Shown in pieces: positions 8,977 to 18,940 of a stretch of DNA of 64,000 bases. This stretch comes from Proteus vulgaris (GTDB lineage: Bacteria > Pseudomonadota > Gammaproteobacteria > Enterobacterales > Enterobacteriaceae): positions 124,001-188,000 of the forward strand of contig NZ_JAEHOQ010000003.1 of assembly GCF_016239305.1 (NCBI RefSeq), given 5' to 3'. How positions within the stretch are numbered: the first letter of the stretch is position 1; each line of letters begins with the position of its first letter. The notes beneath the pieces were generated by a model. That model made no database searches and was not told the origin of the DNA. It was given only the letters and a program-made list of their open reading frames with translations. The position numbers and the translations under genes were made by a program.

Positions 8977-11900
8977 TTAGCGAATGGTGTAATTAATATG
9001 GAGAATGATGTCGTTAAGTGTCAGTAACATCTCTTTTTGCTTACTAGTTGCATCAGGGAAGCTTAAAGTCAGTGTACTGGTGTCATTCACTGGTAACCCT
9101 TCAAAAGGGAGATAACGATCATCATTGAAATTCAGTTGGAATTGGCCACTGTCATTCATACCATGAGAAATCGCAATTGCATTACAACCTCTTGGTTTCA
9201 CCGCACTACCGCCATAATTCAGCACTGCTCTTATATTCTGATAAGCACCTGTTAATGCTGGTAATGTCACACTAATTTGTTTAACTCGACGTAACTTACC
9301 TAAATCAGCAGGATAATCTTTGTCGATAGCTAAATCAGAGAGTTTAATTGAAGCTTGTAATTGGCCGTTTTTCAGCGTAATACCATTTTCTGCGGTACCT
9401 AACTGTGTTTTAGATTGATTAATCACATCAGTTACTTGCTCAAACCCAAATGGCTTAGTGCTTAATCCTTGATATACATCGCTCAACGAAACAATTTTGG
9501 TAATTTCTAATGCGCGTTTATCTTTTTCAAGGTAACTGTTTTCCATCTGAGTCAGGTTATGCATTAAACTTTCACCTGCCATCAAACCAGAATAATTACC
9601 TTGCCATGCACCTGGACGGATAAAGGTTTGGGTTTCGCCTAAATCGTACTGATAAGCCAATTCCGCCATACGACAGCGCGAGATGGCTAAGTCGTAGAAA
9701 GGTTTATAAATTGCCATTAATTTGCCACGTAACCAGTTATACAAAGCTTTATTGGTAAATTTATTTTGTAAGAAAGTTAAGTATTCTTGTGTTTGCTGTT
9801 GTTGCAATTTCAAACTATCAAGTTGTAAACTCGCCGCTTCTTTACGTACTTTTAGGGCTTCAAGTTGCGCATCAATTTGATTTATTTCTGCTTTTGCATT
9901 ATCACGAGCCAGCTCCCACTCTTCACGACGACGACGATAAGACTCAGATTGGCTTAATCTATCTGCTGCAATACGAGTGGCAGAGCCTGATAATTGCAAT
10001 CCAATTGAAGTAGCATTAAAAATAGCCCCAAAACGAGAGCCACCTACCGCTAAACCATAAATATTAGGTACTAAATCAGCTGCTGCTCCTGCGATATTCA
10101 ACCCTTGACTTGCCGTATTGAGTACAGAAGAGGCTAAATAGAGATCCATCGCTTGTTGTTCTGATGTACTAATATTTTCATCATATAACTTGCTATAGTG
10201 ATCAAGACGGTTTTGTGCCCCAACGCGTAACGCTTTTAACGCTTTCTCGTTATAGGTAAATTCTTCGATACTCTTCGTCTGATACTTCATATTTTGCAGA
10301 ATAATTTCACTACCTTGCGTAGTAAGTAATTCTGATAATGCTTGAGCATCTTGACGTTCCGTAATGCTAGACAGTGAACTACCAAACTGCATTAGCTGAC
10401 TGACTACAGATTTTGCACTATTTAAAATCACAGGGAAACGTTGTGTTGGCATAATTGCATTTGGCAATGCACTGCCACCTTGTGACTGATTCACAGCAGC
10501 ATTTTGTAATGCTTTAGGATCTGCGGGTGTCGCGTAAATCGCTAAAGACAGAGGTTGCCCATCAATCGATAAATTGTGACGTAAATTAAACAGACGTGTT
10601 TTTAACGTATCGCGATACTGCGCTAACTTCTCATTAATTTGCGGTAAAAAGAGCGCAGTTAATGAATTAGCGGTACGTGGAGATACGGTTTCTTCACTTT
10701 TGCCATTAATTACACGGGTTGGTTGTTTTGTTTTTGATGCAGCCTCCGTTAATTTAGGGGCAGACCAAATGTTATTACCTAACAACTCGGTTTCATCACC
10801 CAATAATTTCAGCGCTTGCATATACCACATTTTGGCTTCATTTAAGGTGTCACGTTCTAATACACGATAAGCACTGTCACCGCGTTCCATGAGAATATCG
10901 AGACACTTCATAAAAGTGGCCAATTTATAGTGCATTGGATCCGTTTGCGCCACGGCATCCGGATCGGTTGCATCCAGTTGTTCTTTATCCCATGCGGTAT
11001 CAGCTAACAGAGGCTGTGAATTCCAAACACGATCTGAGTAAGTGTCGTTTTCGATATAGCCATTAGGGCTAAAGACATAACGTAACCAACGACTGGCCTC
11101 ATCATAATTTTGTCCTTCCAGCATCACATTGGCGACCATCATTGGGGTGTAATAAAACAGTTCCCAGAAATAGAGTGCATTGGCGCCATTGAAGTCCATG
11201 GTATCATCCGTATTACCTTCTAATGCAGGTTCAGGTAAACGCTGAGTATCTAGAGTTAAAATAGTATCAATCCCTTTATTGGCACGTTTAACTAATTGAC
11301 GGGCAAATAAGGTATTTAAACGCACCAGCATAGGCTTATTTGTAATACTCATTGACATATACTGAGCCATTGCTGAATTTGTTTCTACTTTAATAATACT
11401 TCCTGTATCCGCAACGATAGTTTTCTTAGCTTCAAATGAAAAAGCCTTTTCTGATAACACATCAGATTGTTTATTTTTAACCTTAACATTTACCGTTATC
11501 GTTGTTTTTTCATTTCGGGTAAATTCACTAGCTGGAATATCTAAACTAAGTATGCCATCTACATTATTGAAACTATTTATACCACCATTAAATTGGCTAT
11601 GATTACTCCAACTATCAATATTGTATTCTTTACTGTTTTCCGTAGATTTTATTTCGATTGTAATATCACTGATCTTTTCTGCTGTATTGTTATAGATTGG
11701 ATTAAAATCTTTAATTAATATATTATGTCCCAGGGTTTTACTATAAGCACCATAATAATTATCACCCTGAGCAAGATAAATAAAAAGCATATTTTTATTT
11801 TGTTTTTCCACCTCATAACCATAATTACTCATTTTCAAAACAAAATATCCATCACTCTCAAGATAATCTTTATTTAGGTTAATTATATGGTTATTATTAT

Positions 11901-14900
11901 AATGAGTATCATCTGTAATATTAAACATTGTATTATCATTATTCATACATCGACGAGCAAAGTCGACCTCTACTTTATATTCATCATTTTCATCAACAAA
12001 ATAATAATAAATATTTCTTAATTTATAATCAAAAATTAAATATAAAGCCAAACCCACACTCTCATTACATGCACTTGCTAAATTATTATCCTTACTTTTA
12101 CCTATTTTAACCCTGAAATAATAAATATCTTCAAAATCATCATTATGAGTATTTTGGTATGACAGTATTTTTGTCACGTGCTCCTTTACATGCTCTTCAG
12201 CTTCAATTGTTTTTTTAATTTCACATTTAATAGCGGCAGAAAATAAACATGTTGCGCCATGATCATTTAATTTAATTTTAGCATTATTAATTAAACTACC
12301 TTGTAATGATGCTAATTCAGAATCTTTAATTGTAATATTAGAAGTAGGTTCACGTGAAATAGTATAATTCGTTTTATCTCTTTTTATAAAATGATTATTT
12401 ATAATTCTAACGATACTTCCTTTCGAATCATCTAATATATCGAACTCATTTTTTGCATTAATATAAATACTTTCAATTTCATTTGCAGTTCCTTTGGAAA
12501 AATTCAATTCATTATCAATATAATAAATCTCATATTCATCTTTTTCAGCTGAGTATGTTCCTGACATTTTATAAAATACAATCATAACTTTATCAAACTC
12601 ATCACTATAACTTAGATAGAAATTGAGCTTATCCAGTTTATCTAATCTATCCAATACTTCATAATTAACAGGTGAGCTCCAAGAACCATCATAACGAATA
12701 TGAGAAAGCTTTAAGCTATATTTAATTTCTTTTTCAATTTTTTCTGCCGTTTCATTTTTAGCAGTTTCAAGCCGCTCAATCCAAGCAATATATAAACGAT
12801 TATTAAAAATTACTGGGCGAATTAAACCATTATAAGGATTTAAGCCATTTTCAATTTTAGTCCATTCTGTCCAGGCATTAGCCGCCATTTTGCCGTCTTT
12901 AATTTTACTATGGTCAGCACTGCGCCAATAATAGCTCATTTGATCAGCAGGGTTACGGCCAATAAAATAGGTAATGCCATCATCTAATGTTACACTATCA
13001 TGATAACCACTTAATACCTCTAAATTTGCCACTTGCTCAAATGAAGTTAAATAGCTTTTAAAGGCATCTTCTACCGTATCTTGGTTAACACTATTTTGGC
13101 TAATAGATTGTAATAGGGTATCCATCATTTTGGTTTGCCCAATACGCATAGTTGGGTCAACATAGTTTTCAGGATAATAGACTAATTTAGACACACCAGC
13201 CCATGTACTATAACGCTTATTAAACTCATCCCATTGCGCAAAGAAGGTGCGACCCTTCACATTTTTATCGACATCTTTTTCATCACCTGATAAACAATTA
13301 TTGACATAAAATTGAATATTAGCAATTGCTTGCGCAATCCGTGTCGTCATAATTTCAGCTGAAACTTGATTATCAATTAATAAATGGTGATAAACATCAT
13401 CACGACTAATTAATGATGTATTCGTGTTTTGATTAGCATAATAGTGGGTCAAAACGGCTGCTTTTTTCTCATCCATTATCTGAACAAGTTGTGCCGTTTT
13501 CTCATTATTTAAACCCGCTTGCATAATTTGGCTTAACTTATTCCACTTATCATAAGTTCCCGCGACATTATTATTTTCAGTATATTTTAAATCAACTAAT
13601 AATTTGAAATCCTTAGGTGAAATACCAAGTGTTTTAGATAGTTCAAGATATTGGATAAGAATGGTAATATTTTGAAAATCTTTTAATTCTTTAGTTGGTG
13701 TTAATTCTAAGGCTTGGGTCAGCGTTGTTTTATCAATATTTAAAATAGAGGCCATTTTTTCAGTCGTTAATGACTGATTTTTAAGTTCAGTTAAAAACTC
13801 ATTCGCCACATTGCTACATTGTGAAATAAAATGATGGAAATCAGTAATATGCTTTATTTTATCAATCGTCAAAACATGATCTTCTTTAGGATAAAAAGAT
13901 GTTCCTTTGACACTGATAATTTCTAATTCATACTTATTTAACCCTATTTTATTAGAAACTAATGTGGTTTTTTTAAGTCTATTAAAGAATAGTGCAATAT
14001 CTATTTTATCTTGCTGAGTTAAATTACTTTTAATTATTATTGGTAGTATATCTTTGAGATATTTATTACCCGTTTCTAGATCAACCCAATGTAATATAAA
14101 ATCTGATTTTTCGATAGAGTCAATACCCATTTCAGATGCAATAAAGGAAGAAACAGCTGAGAATTGTTCTGCGTAATCTGTTGATGTGTTTTTTAATATT
14201 ACTTTTAAAGTATTAATTAACACTCCAAGTTCATAACCAAACTCAAGATCATATTTTGATGAACAAATCAAAAATAATTCATTTATCGTCCATTTCTCTT
14301 TTTTAGCAAATTTAACAACATTATTAAGAGTATGAATTAAATTACCCATATCATCTGAAGTAGTATGGGTTGAAATTTCTTTATTAAATGGAGAAGGGAG
14401 AATATTAATAAGTAACACTAATTCATTAATAGATAAATTATTTATTTTTGATAATAAAGCGGTACGGTATAACAATGAAAGATCCGCTAATGAACACGTA
14501 AAGCTAGCATTACCCGATGCTAATTGCCATAACATAACTAATTCAATATCATTGACATTAAAAGCGCGTTTTAAAGTATTTAAACGAATAATATCAGTAG
14601 AAGATGTTGCATTAACTAAATCAAGGGAATGGTTATCATCAACAAAAAGAGTATCATTAAGTGGTGGATAATTAAATAATTGATCAAATTGAGATGGTGT
14701 ATTATCTAACGATGTTTTTGAAATTAATCCACCATTAAGCACAATCGCTTGTTCCACGGTAATATGATAATCATTCATTATCATTTGAATATGAAAAATA
14801 GCACTTAGCATTTCCTTATCAATATTAAATTTACTATTTTTTGATTGAATTGCGGTGATCACAGAAGATACTGGCATTCCTGTCGCTTTATACAATCTAA

Positions 14901-15843
14901 TAATTTTATTTAAATTTAACAGTTCTTTATTAGATAACTTCTCTTTCTTATTAAACGCTTTGATAACATATCGAGCCTCTTTCTGTTCAATATTATAATA
15001 TTTCGCTAAAAAACTAATTCTATTTATAATATCAGGGCTAATAGAGCCAAAATTTTGCTTAAGCAGTGTATCGGTATCTTTATCAACATCTTCAACTAAA
15101 ATATTATAAAGCTCAGGGGAAATATCCGCTTTAATAGAAGCCAGTAATGCTGAATCTAAGGTTTTAGTCACCTCAGTCGCTGTCATTAAACCTTCAAGAT
15201 TTTTATCTTGAAGCATAATAGCTTGGCGGATAGTTTCATAAGGTTGATGATAAGGTGTGCCACCCGTTAAACGATTTGTGGCTAATTCACGAAATAAATC
15301 TTTACCGCTACCTAATTTATTTTGTAGTGCAGTTATTAAAATTTGATTTGATAAAGAAAGTGTAGAAACTTCTTTATCCATATTTTCTTGAGAAAGCACT
15401 AATTGCGCTAAATCAGGGCGACGCTTATCAAGATGATAAATCGAACTTTCAGCATGTAAGGCTTTTGCTTCACGATAAAGTTCGGTTAAATAACCTGCTG
15501 GTGAAAACATAGAAGCTACAGATTTGCCATCAACAAATGTATCTCCCCTTTCAGGGATCCAATCACCTAATGCACGGGTTTGTGTTGATTGTGGTTGAAT
15601 ACCTAAAGCCACGGCATTTTGTACTTGTGGATTATTACGTGCTAAATAATGAGCTTCGTTAAGCTTATTGATTTTTACAGCTTCTTGAGCCTCTTTATAT
15701 AATATTTTAGCTTCATGCCACGTTAATTTTTCAGCACTTAATGCACGAAGTTCATGCAATGATAGTGGTGCTAAATCCTTTAATGTAATAGTTTCCGAAG
15801 TGGAAGCGTTCATTTTTGTTAAAAGCGTATTAATGTTTTTCAT
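8977..15843 (-). CDS. TcA pore-forming, receptor-binding subunit of the Tc toxin (TcdA type)
   Basis: The 2288-residue product is a one-piece TcA subunit. Five copies form the bell-shaped injection device that binds host cells and inserts a channel. Near residues 93-150 is the conserved N-terminal stretch SPAGYLTELYREA with RRPDLAQLVLS. The central part, about residues 1180-1480, is the most AT-rich and matches the position of variable receptor-binding domains. Further on come the conserved block SLAIYATPADPKAL, then a charged coiled coil (about 1980-2020) of the channel region. The C-terminal TcB-binding signature FNDDRYLPFEG lies near residue 2230. It is about 230 residues shorter than Photorhabdus TcdA1. 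No break is seen. The ATG has AGGA upstream. It is the first gene of the operon, read away from a LysR gene. Confidence 0.95.
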   Translation of the reverse strand: MKNINTLLTKMNASTSETITLKDLAPLSLHELRALSAEKLTWHEAKILYKEAQEAVKINKLNEAHYLARNNPQVQNAVALGIQPQSTQTRALGDWIPERGDTFVDGKSVASMFSPAGYLTELYREAKALHAESSIYHLDKRRPDLAQLVLSQENMDKEVSTLSLSNQILITALQNKLGSGKDLFRELATNRLTGGTPYHQPYETIRQAIMLQDKNLEGLMTATEVTKTLDSALLASIKADISPELYNILVEDVDKDTDTLLKQNFGSISPDIINRISFLAKYYNIEQKEARYVIKAFNKKEKLSNKELLNLNKIIRLYKATGMPVSSVITAIQSKNSKFNIDKEMLSAIFHIQMIMNDYHITVEQAIVLNGGLISKTSLDNTPSQFDQLFNYPPLNDTLFVDDNHSLDLVNATSSTDIIRLNTLKRAFNVNDIELVMLWQLASGNASFTCSLADLSLLYRTALLSKINNLSINELVLLINILPSPFNKEISTHTTSDDMGNLIHTLNNVVKFAKKEKWTINELFLICSSKYDLEFGYELGVLINTLKVILKNTSTDYAEQFSAVSSFIASEMGIDSIEKSDFILHWVDLETGNKYLKDILPIIIKSNLTQQDKIDIALFFNRLKKTTLVSNKIGLNKYELEIISVKGTSFYPKEDHVLTIDKIKHITDFHHFISQCSNVANEFLTELKNQSLTTEKMASILNIDKTTLTQALELTPTKELKDFQNITILIQYLELSKTLGISPKDFKLLVDLKYTENNNVAGTYDKWNKLSQIMQAGLNNEKTAQLVQIMDEKKAAVLTHYYANQNTNTSLISRDDVYHHLLIDNQVSAEIMTTRIAQAIANIQFYVNNCLSGDEKDVDKNVKGRTFFAQWDEFNKRYSTWAGVSKLVYYPENYVDPTMRIGQTKMMDTLLQSISQNSVNQDTVEDAFKSYLTSFEQVANLEVLSGYHDSVTLDDGITYFIGRNPADQMSYYWRSADHSKIKDGKMAANAWTEWTKIENGLNPYNGLIRPVIFNNRLYIAWIERLETAKNETAEKIEKEIKYSLKLSHIRYDGSWSSPVNYEVLDRLDKLDKLNFYLSYSDEFDKVMIVFYKMSGTYSAEKDEYEIYYIDNELNFSKGTANEIESIYINAKNEFDILDDSKGSIVRIINNHFIKRDKTNYTISREPTSNITIKDSELASLQGSLINNAKIKLNDHGATCLFSAAIKCEIKKTIEAEEHVKEHVTKILSYQNTHNDDFEDIYYFRVKIGKSKDNNLASACNESVGLALYLIFDYKLRNIYYYFVDENDEYKVEVDFARRCMNNDNTMFNITDDTHYNNNHIINLNKDYLESDGYFVLKMSNYGYEVEKQNKNMLFIYLAQGDNYYGAYSKTLGHNILIKDFNPIYNNTAEKISDITIEIKSTENSKEYNIDSWSNHSQFNGGINSFNNVDGILSLDIPASEFTRNEKTTITVNVKVKNKQSDVLSEKAFSFEAKKTIVADTGSIIKVETNSAMAQYMSMSITNKPMLVRLNTLFARQLVKRANKGIDTILTLDTQRLPEPALEGNTDDTMDFNGANALYFWELFYYTPMMVANVMLEGQNYDEASRWLRYVFSPNGYIENDTYSDRVWNSQPLLADTAWDKEQLDATDPDAVAQTDPMHYKLATFMKCLDILMERGDSAYRVLERDTLNEAKMWYMQALKLLGDETELLGNNIWSAPKLTEAASKTKQPTRVINGKSEETVSPRTANSLTALFLPQINEKLAQYRDTLKTRLFNLRHNLSIDGQPLSLAIYATPADPKALQNAAVNQSQGGSALPNAIMPTQRFPVILNSAKSVVSQLMQFGSSLSSITERQDAQALSELLTTQGSEIILQNMKYQTKSIEEFTYNEKALKALRVGAQNRLDHYSKLYDENISTSEQQAMDLYLASSVLNTASQGLNIAGAAADLVPNIYGLAVGGSRFGAIFNATSIGLQLSGSATRIAADRLSQSESYRRRREEWELARDNAKAEINQIDAQLEALKVRKEAASLQLDSLKLQQQQTQEYLTFLQNKFTNKALYNWLRGKLMAIYKPFYDLAISRCRMAELAYQYDLGETQTFIRPGAWQGNYSGLMAGESLMHNLTQMENSYLEKDKRALEITKIVSLSDVYQGLSTKPFGFEQVTDVINQSKTQLGTAENGITLKNGQLQASIKLSDLAIDKDYPADLGKLRRVKQISVTLPALTGAYQNIRAVLNYGGSAVKPRGCNAIAISHGMNDSGQFQLNFNDDRYLPFEGLPVNDTSTLTLSFPDATSKQKEMLLTLNDIILHINYTIR

Positions 15844-16262
15844 TAAATATTTCCTAATATAAGTTAATTAAAGTAGAGATAATTGGGCCTTGTTTTTATC
15901 TCGAATATTAAAATATCAAGAAAATTAAAAATGAAAATTGAGTTTTTTATAATGTGATATTGAGTTTTTTTATGCTTTATAGGCTGATTGCCATTTTTAA
16001 TAAAAAAGCATATTCAAAAAAATAGATATAAGTAATAAATAAATTAAAATAACAATAAAAAATAAATCATTTGATTTTGTTTTTTATAAAAAATGCTATT
16101 ATTTATTATCAAATTTAGTCGATAATATTATTTTTTAATTTATCCTCGATGATTTTTTCAATTTTAGTCGCTCTAAAAATATTATTGACAAATATCAATA
16201 TAAAATTTTTATTCAAGCAGATTATTAATTTCAATTAATATGTCTCTGTGGAGAACACCTGT
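15844..16262. promoter_or_regulatory. Divergent control region between TcA and LysR genes
   Basis: This 419-nt AT-rich gap must hold both promoters. For the LysR gene, TTGACA (16185-16190), a 17-nt spacer and TTTATT (16208-16213) form a plausible sigma-70 promoter. Two perfect copies of ATTGAGTTTTTT (15937-15948 and 15959-15970) lie 22 bp apart on the toxin side. TTTAGTCG also occurs twice (16114-16121 and 16163-16170). These repeats are candidate regulator sites. No toxin -10 box can be picked with confidence in such AT-rich DNA. Confidence 0.5.
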
Positions 16263-17135
16263 ATGTTTTTCTCACGAAAAATAAATCAGTTCTTTGCTGT
16301 CGCAACTTATCAAAGTCTAGTAAAAGCAGCAGAAAAAGTTAATGTCACTCCATCCGCGCTACGTCATGGCATTAATGAACTTGAAAACCAAATTGGTAAA
16401 TCATTGATTAAACGCTCAAAAAATGGAATGGAGCTTACTCCGGCAGGAAAAACACTGTATGAGCGTCTATATCCCTATTATAAAAAAATCAGAAAAATTG
16501 AGACACAGCTCCTTGATTTAAACGAAGATAAAACATTGCTTTCAATTAAATTAGATGGTCTTTATTATCCTGATTTAAAAACAAAACTATTGGAAATAAG
16601 GCAAAAAAATAATCAATATAAACTGTCTTTAGAAGATGGTTATATTGACGATATTAATGAGGAACTCTTTGATAAAGAGTTTGATCTTGTTATTTCTTCT
16701 CTTGAATTTGACTATCCCGATAAAAATATTAATACGATTAATTTATGCACACAAAAAGTCGGCTTATTAGTGAATAAAAAACTCTATGAAAAATATTCAG
16801 ATACCAAGACACTCTTTGCTAAAGAAACGTTAATACAAAGGAATAGTTCTTTGCATAATCCGATATTTTTAACAATTTTAGATAGATTAAAAAAACAGGG
16901 TTATCAATATCATACTTTAGGTTTAACAGAGATGGCGGATGTATTGCAATGCATTGATGAAGGAGCAGGTTATTGTTTTATACCTGAAAACATTCATTAT
17001 ATTTCAACGATCACAAATGATGAGGTCCAATTTATTCGTTCACCATTTCCTTTTGATATTTTCTTACATCAAAAGGTCTATTTTAAAAAAGATAATGATA
17101 AAAAATTAGCCGATATTGCAATGACACTACGCTAA
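16263..17135 (+). CDS. LysR-family regulator beside the Tc locus
   Basis: A 290-residue LysR-type transcription factor. The first 60 residues hold the winged helix-turn-helix (FAVATYQSLVKAAEKVNVTP), followed by an effector domain. I chose ATG 16263 because GGAG lies 8 nt upstream; a GTG at 16248 would add five residues but overlaps that site. It is divergent from the TcA gene, the place held by tcaR-type LysR regulators in Yersinia tc islands, so control of the toxin operon is the likely role. The ligand cannot be predicted. The stop lies 4 nt from the stop of the convergent recX gene. Confidence 0.88.
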   Translation: MFFSRKINQFFAVATYQSLVKAAEKVNVTPSALRHGINELENQIGKSLIKRSKNGMELTPAGKTLYERLYPYYKKIRKIETQLLDLNEDKTLLSIKLDGLYYPDLKTKLLEIRQKNNQYKLSLEDGYIDDINEELFDKEFDLVISSLEFDYPDKNINTINLCTQKVGLLVNKKLYEKYSDTKTLFAKETLIQRNSSLHNPIFLTILDRLKKQGYQYHTLGLTEMADVLQCIDEGAGYCFIPENIHYISTITNDEVQFIRSPFPFDIFLHQKVYFKKDNDKKLADIAMTLR

Positions 17136-17139
17136 TCAA

Positions 17140-17595
17140 TTAAAACAGTGCATTGATATAATCAGAGGTAAACCCACGATATTGTAAATAGCGGATCTGT
17201 TTCGCTTTCTCTTTATAGTCCTTGGGCTTATCGGTACCAAATTTTTTCTCTTTGACCTCTTGGCAAAGTACGTACCAATCGGTATCTGTTTCTTCTAAAA
17301 CTCGTTCAATAATTTCACTGGGAAACCCTTTTAGACGTAACTCTTGGCGAATACGTAACGGCCCGTAGGATTTATTTAAATAGCTACGAAAAAAACTATA
17401 AATGGTTCGATTATCATCAAGGTATTGGCTTTCAAGTAAGCGTTCAATTACTTGAGGCAAATACTCAGGTGACGTCGGTGAGTCTTTCTCTGTTTCTCGA
17501 ATTCGACGTTTAATACGACGTTGAAGTTCGATTGTACTGTAGTCCCGACGAGACAGCATAAAAATTGCATATTGATAAAGCTCTTGATAGGTCAT
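17140..17595 (-). CDS. recX: RecX, regulatory protein that inhibits RecA
   Basis: A 151-residue protein of the RecX family, seen from the N-terminal stretch YAIFMLSRRDYSTIELQRRI, the central YGPLRIRQELRLKGF, and the C-terminal KQIRYLQYRGFTSDYI. RecX binds RecA filaments and dampens recombination and SOS activity. In E. coli and many relatives recX follows recA directly. Here the gene is not preceded by recA: the upstream 355 nt hold no gene, and an outer-membrane operon runs the other way. The length is close to the 166 residues of E. coli RecX and all family blocks are present. It therefore looks intact and transcribed alone. Confidence 0.93.
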   Translation of the reverse strand: MTYQELYQYAIFMLSRRDYSTIELQRRIKRRIRETEKDSPTSPEYLPQVIERLLESQYLDDNRTIYSFFRSYLNKSYGPLRIRQELRLKGFPSEIIERVLEETDTDWYVLCQEVKEKKFGTDKPKDYKEKAKQIRYLQYRGFTSDYINALF

Positions 17596-17950
17596 AACGT
17601 TCCTCTCTTAACAAGTCCATGTGCATTGACGATTATCATAACCTGTTATCACCAGAAGATCTTATTTCGCTGTTAATTTCATCAATAATAGGGAAAGTAA
17701 TATATTAGTAATAATTAAAAGAAGAATTATCATTCTCTTTTATAATTGAAATCGACTACTTTTATTAAGGTTAACTTAGAAAAAATAGGGTTTTTTATTT
17801 AATAAACCCTTAATAATCCTTTTAAAACACAAAATATAAGCATCTTTTGCTTTATATCGCACTTATAGCTGGTGACCATCAATTAGAAAAAGATTAAAAT
17901 TTACGGCTACTCTTTTACTACTTACTTTTTTAATTTTCTGTGGGTTATGT
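17596..17950. other. Divergent intergenic region recX / outer-membrane operon
   Basis: No gene was found in these 355 nt. A weak inverted repeat, AGGGTTT (17787-17793) with AAACCCT (17804-17810), lies in the middle and could be an operator or small hairpin. A LexA box was looked for near the recX side and not found. Promoters must lie here for both sides but none stands out. Confidence 0.4.
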
Positions 17951-18940
17951 ATGAACTTTTCCAATTTAAATAAGATGGTATTGACCACCTCTCTCCTTGC
18001 CACGGGTTTTTCTTACGCGGATAGCGATCGCCCCCTACTCTCTTTAAGTGTGAGCCAATCTGGTGGCACTGCATTAAATAATGAAGGTTCGTTAGATACA
18101 CGCACCCCAACAAGCCAATCTCGTGTTTTACCCATTTGGGGCGATGAAGCTCGCGCCCGTGGTTATGATTTACCAGAGCCATTTGGGGTCAGCTATAACT
18201 ATATGAATCTACGCCAAGATGTAGTTGTAGATAAAATTGGATTTAGTTCTAGCAATATTGCTATGCAAGGTATATTGGATCAATTAATTATTGATGTTGG
18301 CCATACTCGCAGTAGTAATAAATCGCATATGCTGAAACTCGATAGCTGGGTTTTCCCATTTATGAATGTGTATGGAATCTATGGAAAGACAAAAGGCACA
18401 TCAACAGCACAATTGAAATCTGTTGGCTTCGATATTGATGCACCTATGGCTAAAAATGTTCCTTTTAATTTAGATTATGAAGGAAAATCTTATGGTGCTG
18501 GTTTTACTTTAGCTGGGGGCTATAACCAATTTTTTGGTACTTTTGATGTAAACTACACTAAAACTGACCTTGATATCTTAGACGGTGATATTAAAGCGTT
18601 AGTGATCACTCCTCGTGTGGGTTACGAGTTTGTTTTTCAACCTTTAATTACAGGACAAGGTAATACCAAATTACAAGTGTGGACAGGTGCCATGTATCAA
18701 GATATTACTCAACGTTTTAAAGGCGATGTGAACAAATTAGACCTCCCTAGTGAGATAGCGCAACCATGGATGAAGCCTTTTATGAATGGAATGAAATTCG
18801 ATGTTGAACAACATCTTGCCCATAAATGGAATAATTTGATTGGTGCTCGCTTAGAAGTGACTCGTAATTTTAATCTCATTACCGAATTTGGTTTTAATAA
18901 TCGTAATAGCTTCCTTGTTTCAGGTGAGTTCCGTTTTTAA
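17951..18940 (+). CDS. Predicted outer-membrane beta-barrel protein, function unknown
   Basis: I do not recognise a named family. The 329-residue product has a signal peptide with a likely cut after SYA (residue 23). It then has long alternating strands rich in aromatic and glycine residues, such as GFTLAGGYNQFFGTFDVNYTK, and ends in FRF with a terminal phenylalanine, the usual mark of outer-membrane barrels. The stop overlaps the next start as TAATG, so it is translationally coupled to the Omp85-like gene. The first gene of a three-gene operon whose products are all predicted for the outer membrane, it may be a porin-like partner of the two downstream proteins. Confidence 0.65.
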   Translation: MNFSNLNKMVLTTSLLATGFSYADSDRPLLSLSVSQSGGTALNNEGSLDTRTPTSQSRVLPIWGDEARARGYDLPEPFGVSYNYMNLRQDVVVDKIGFSSSNIAMQGILDQLIIDVGHTRSSNKSHMLKLDSWVFPFMNVYGIYGKTKGTSTAQLKSVGFDIDAPMAKNVPFNLDYEGKSYGAGFTLAGGYNQFFGTFDVNYTKTDLDILDGDIKALVITPRVGYEFVFQPLITGQGNTKLQVWTGAMYQDITQRFKGDVNKLDLPSEIAQPWMKPFMNGMKFDVEQHLAHKWNNLIGARLEVTRNFNLITEFGFNNRNSFLVSGEFRF

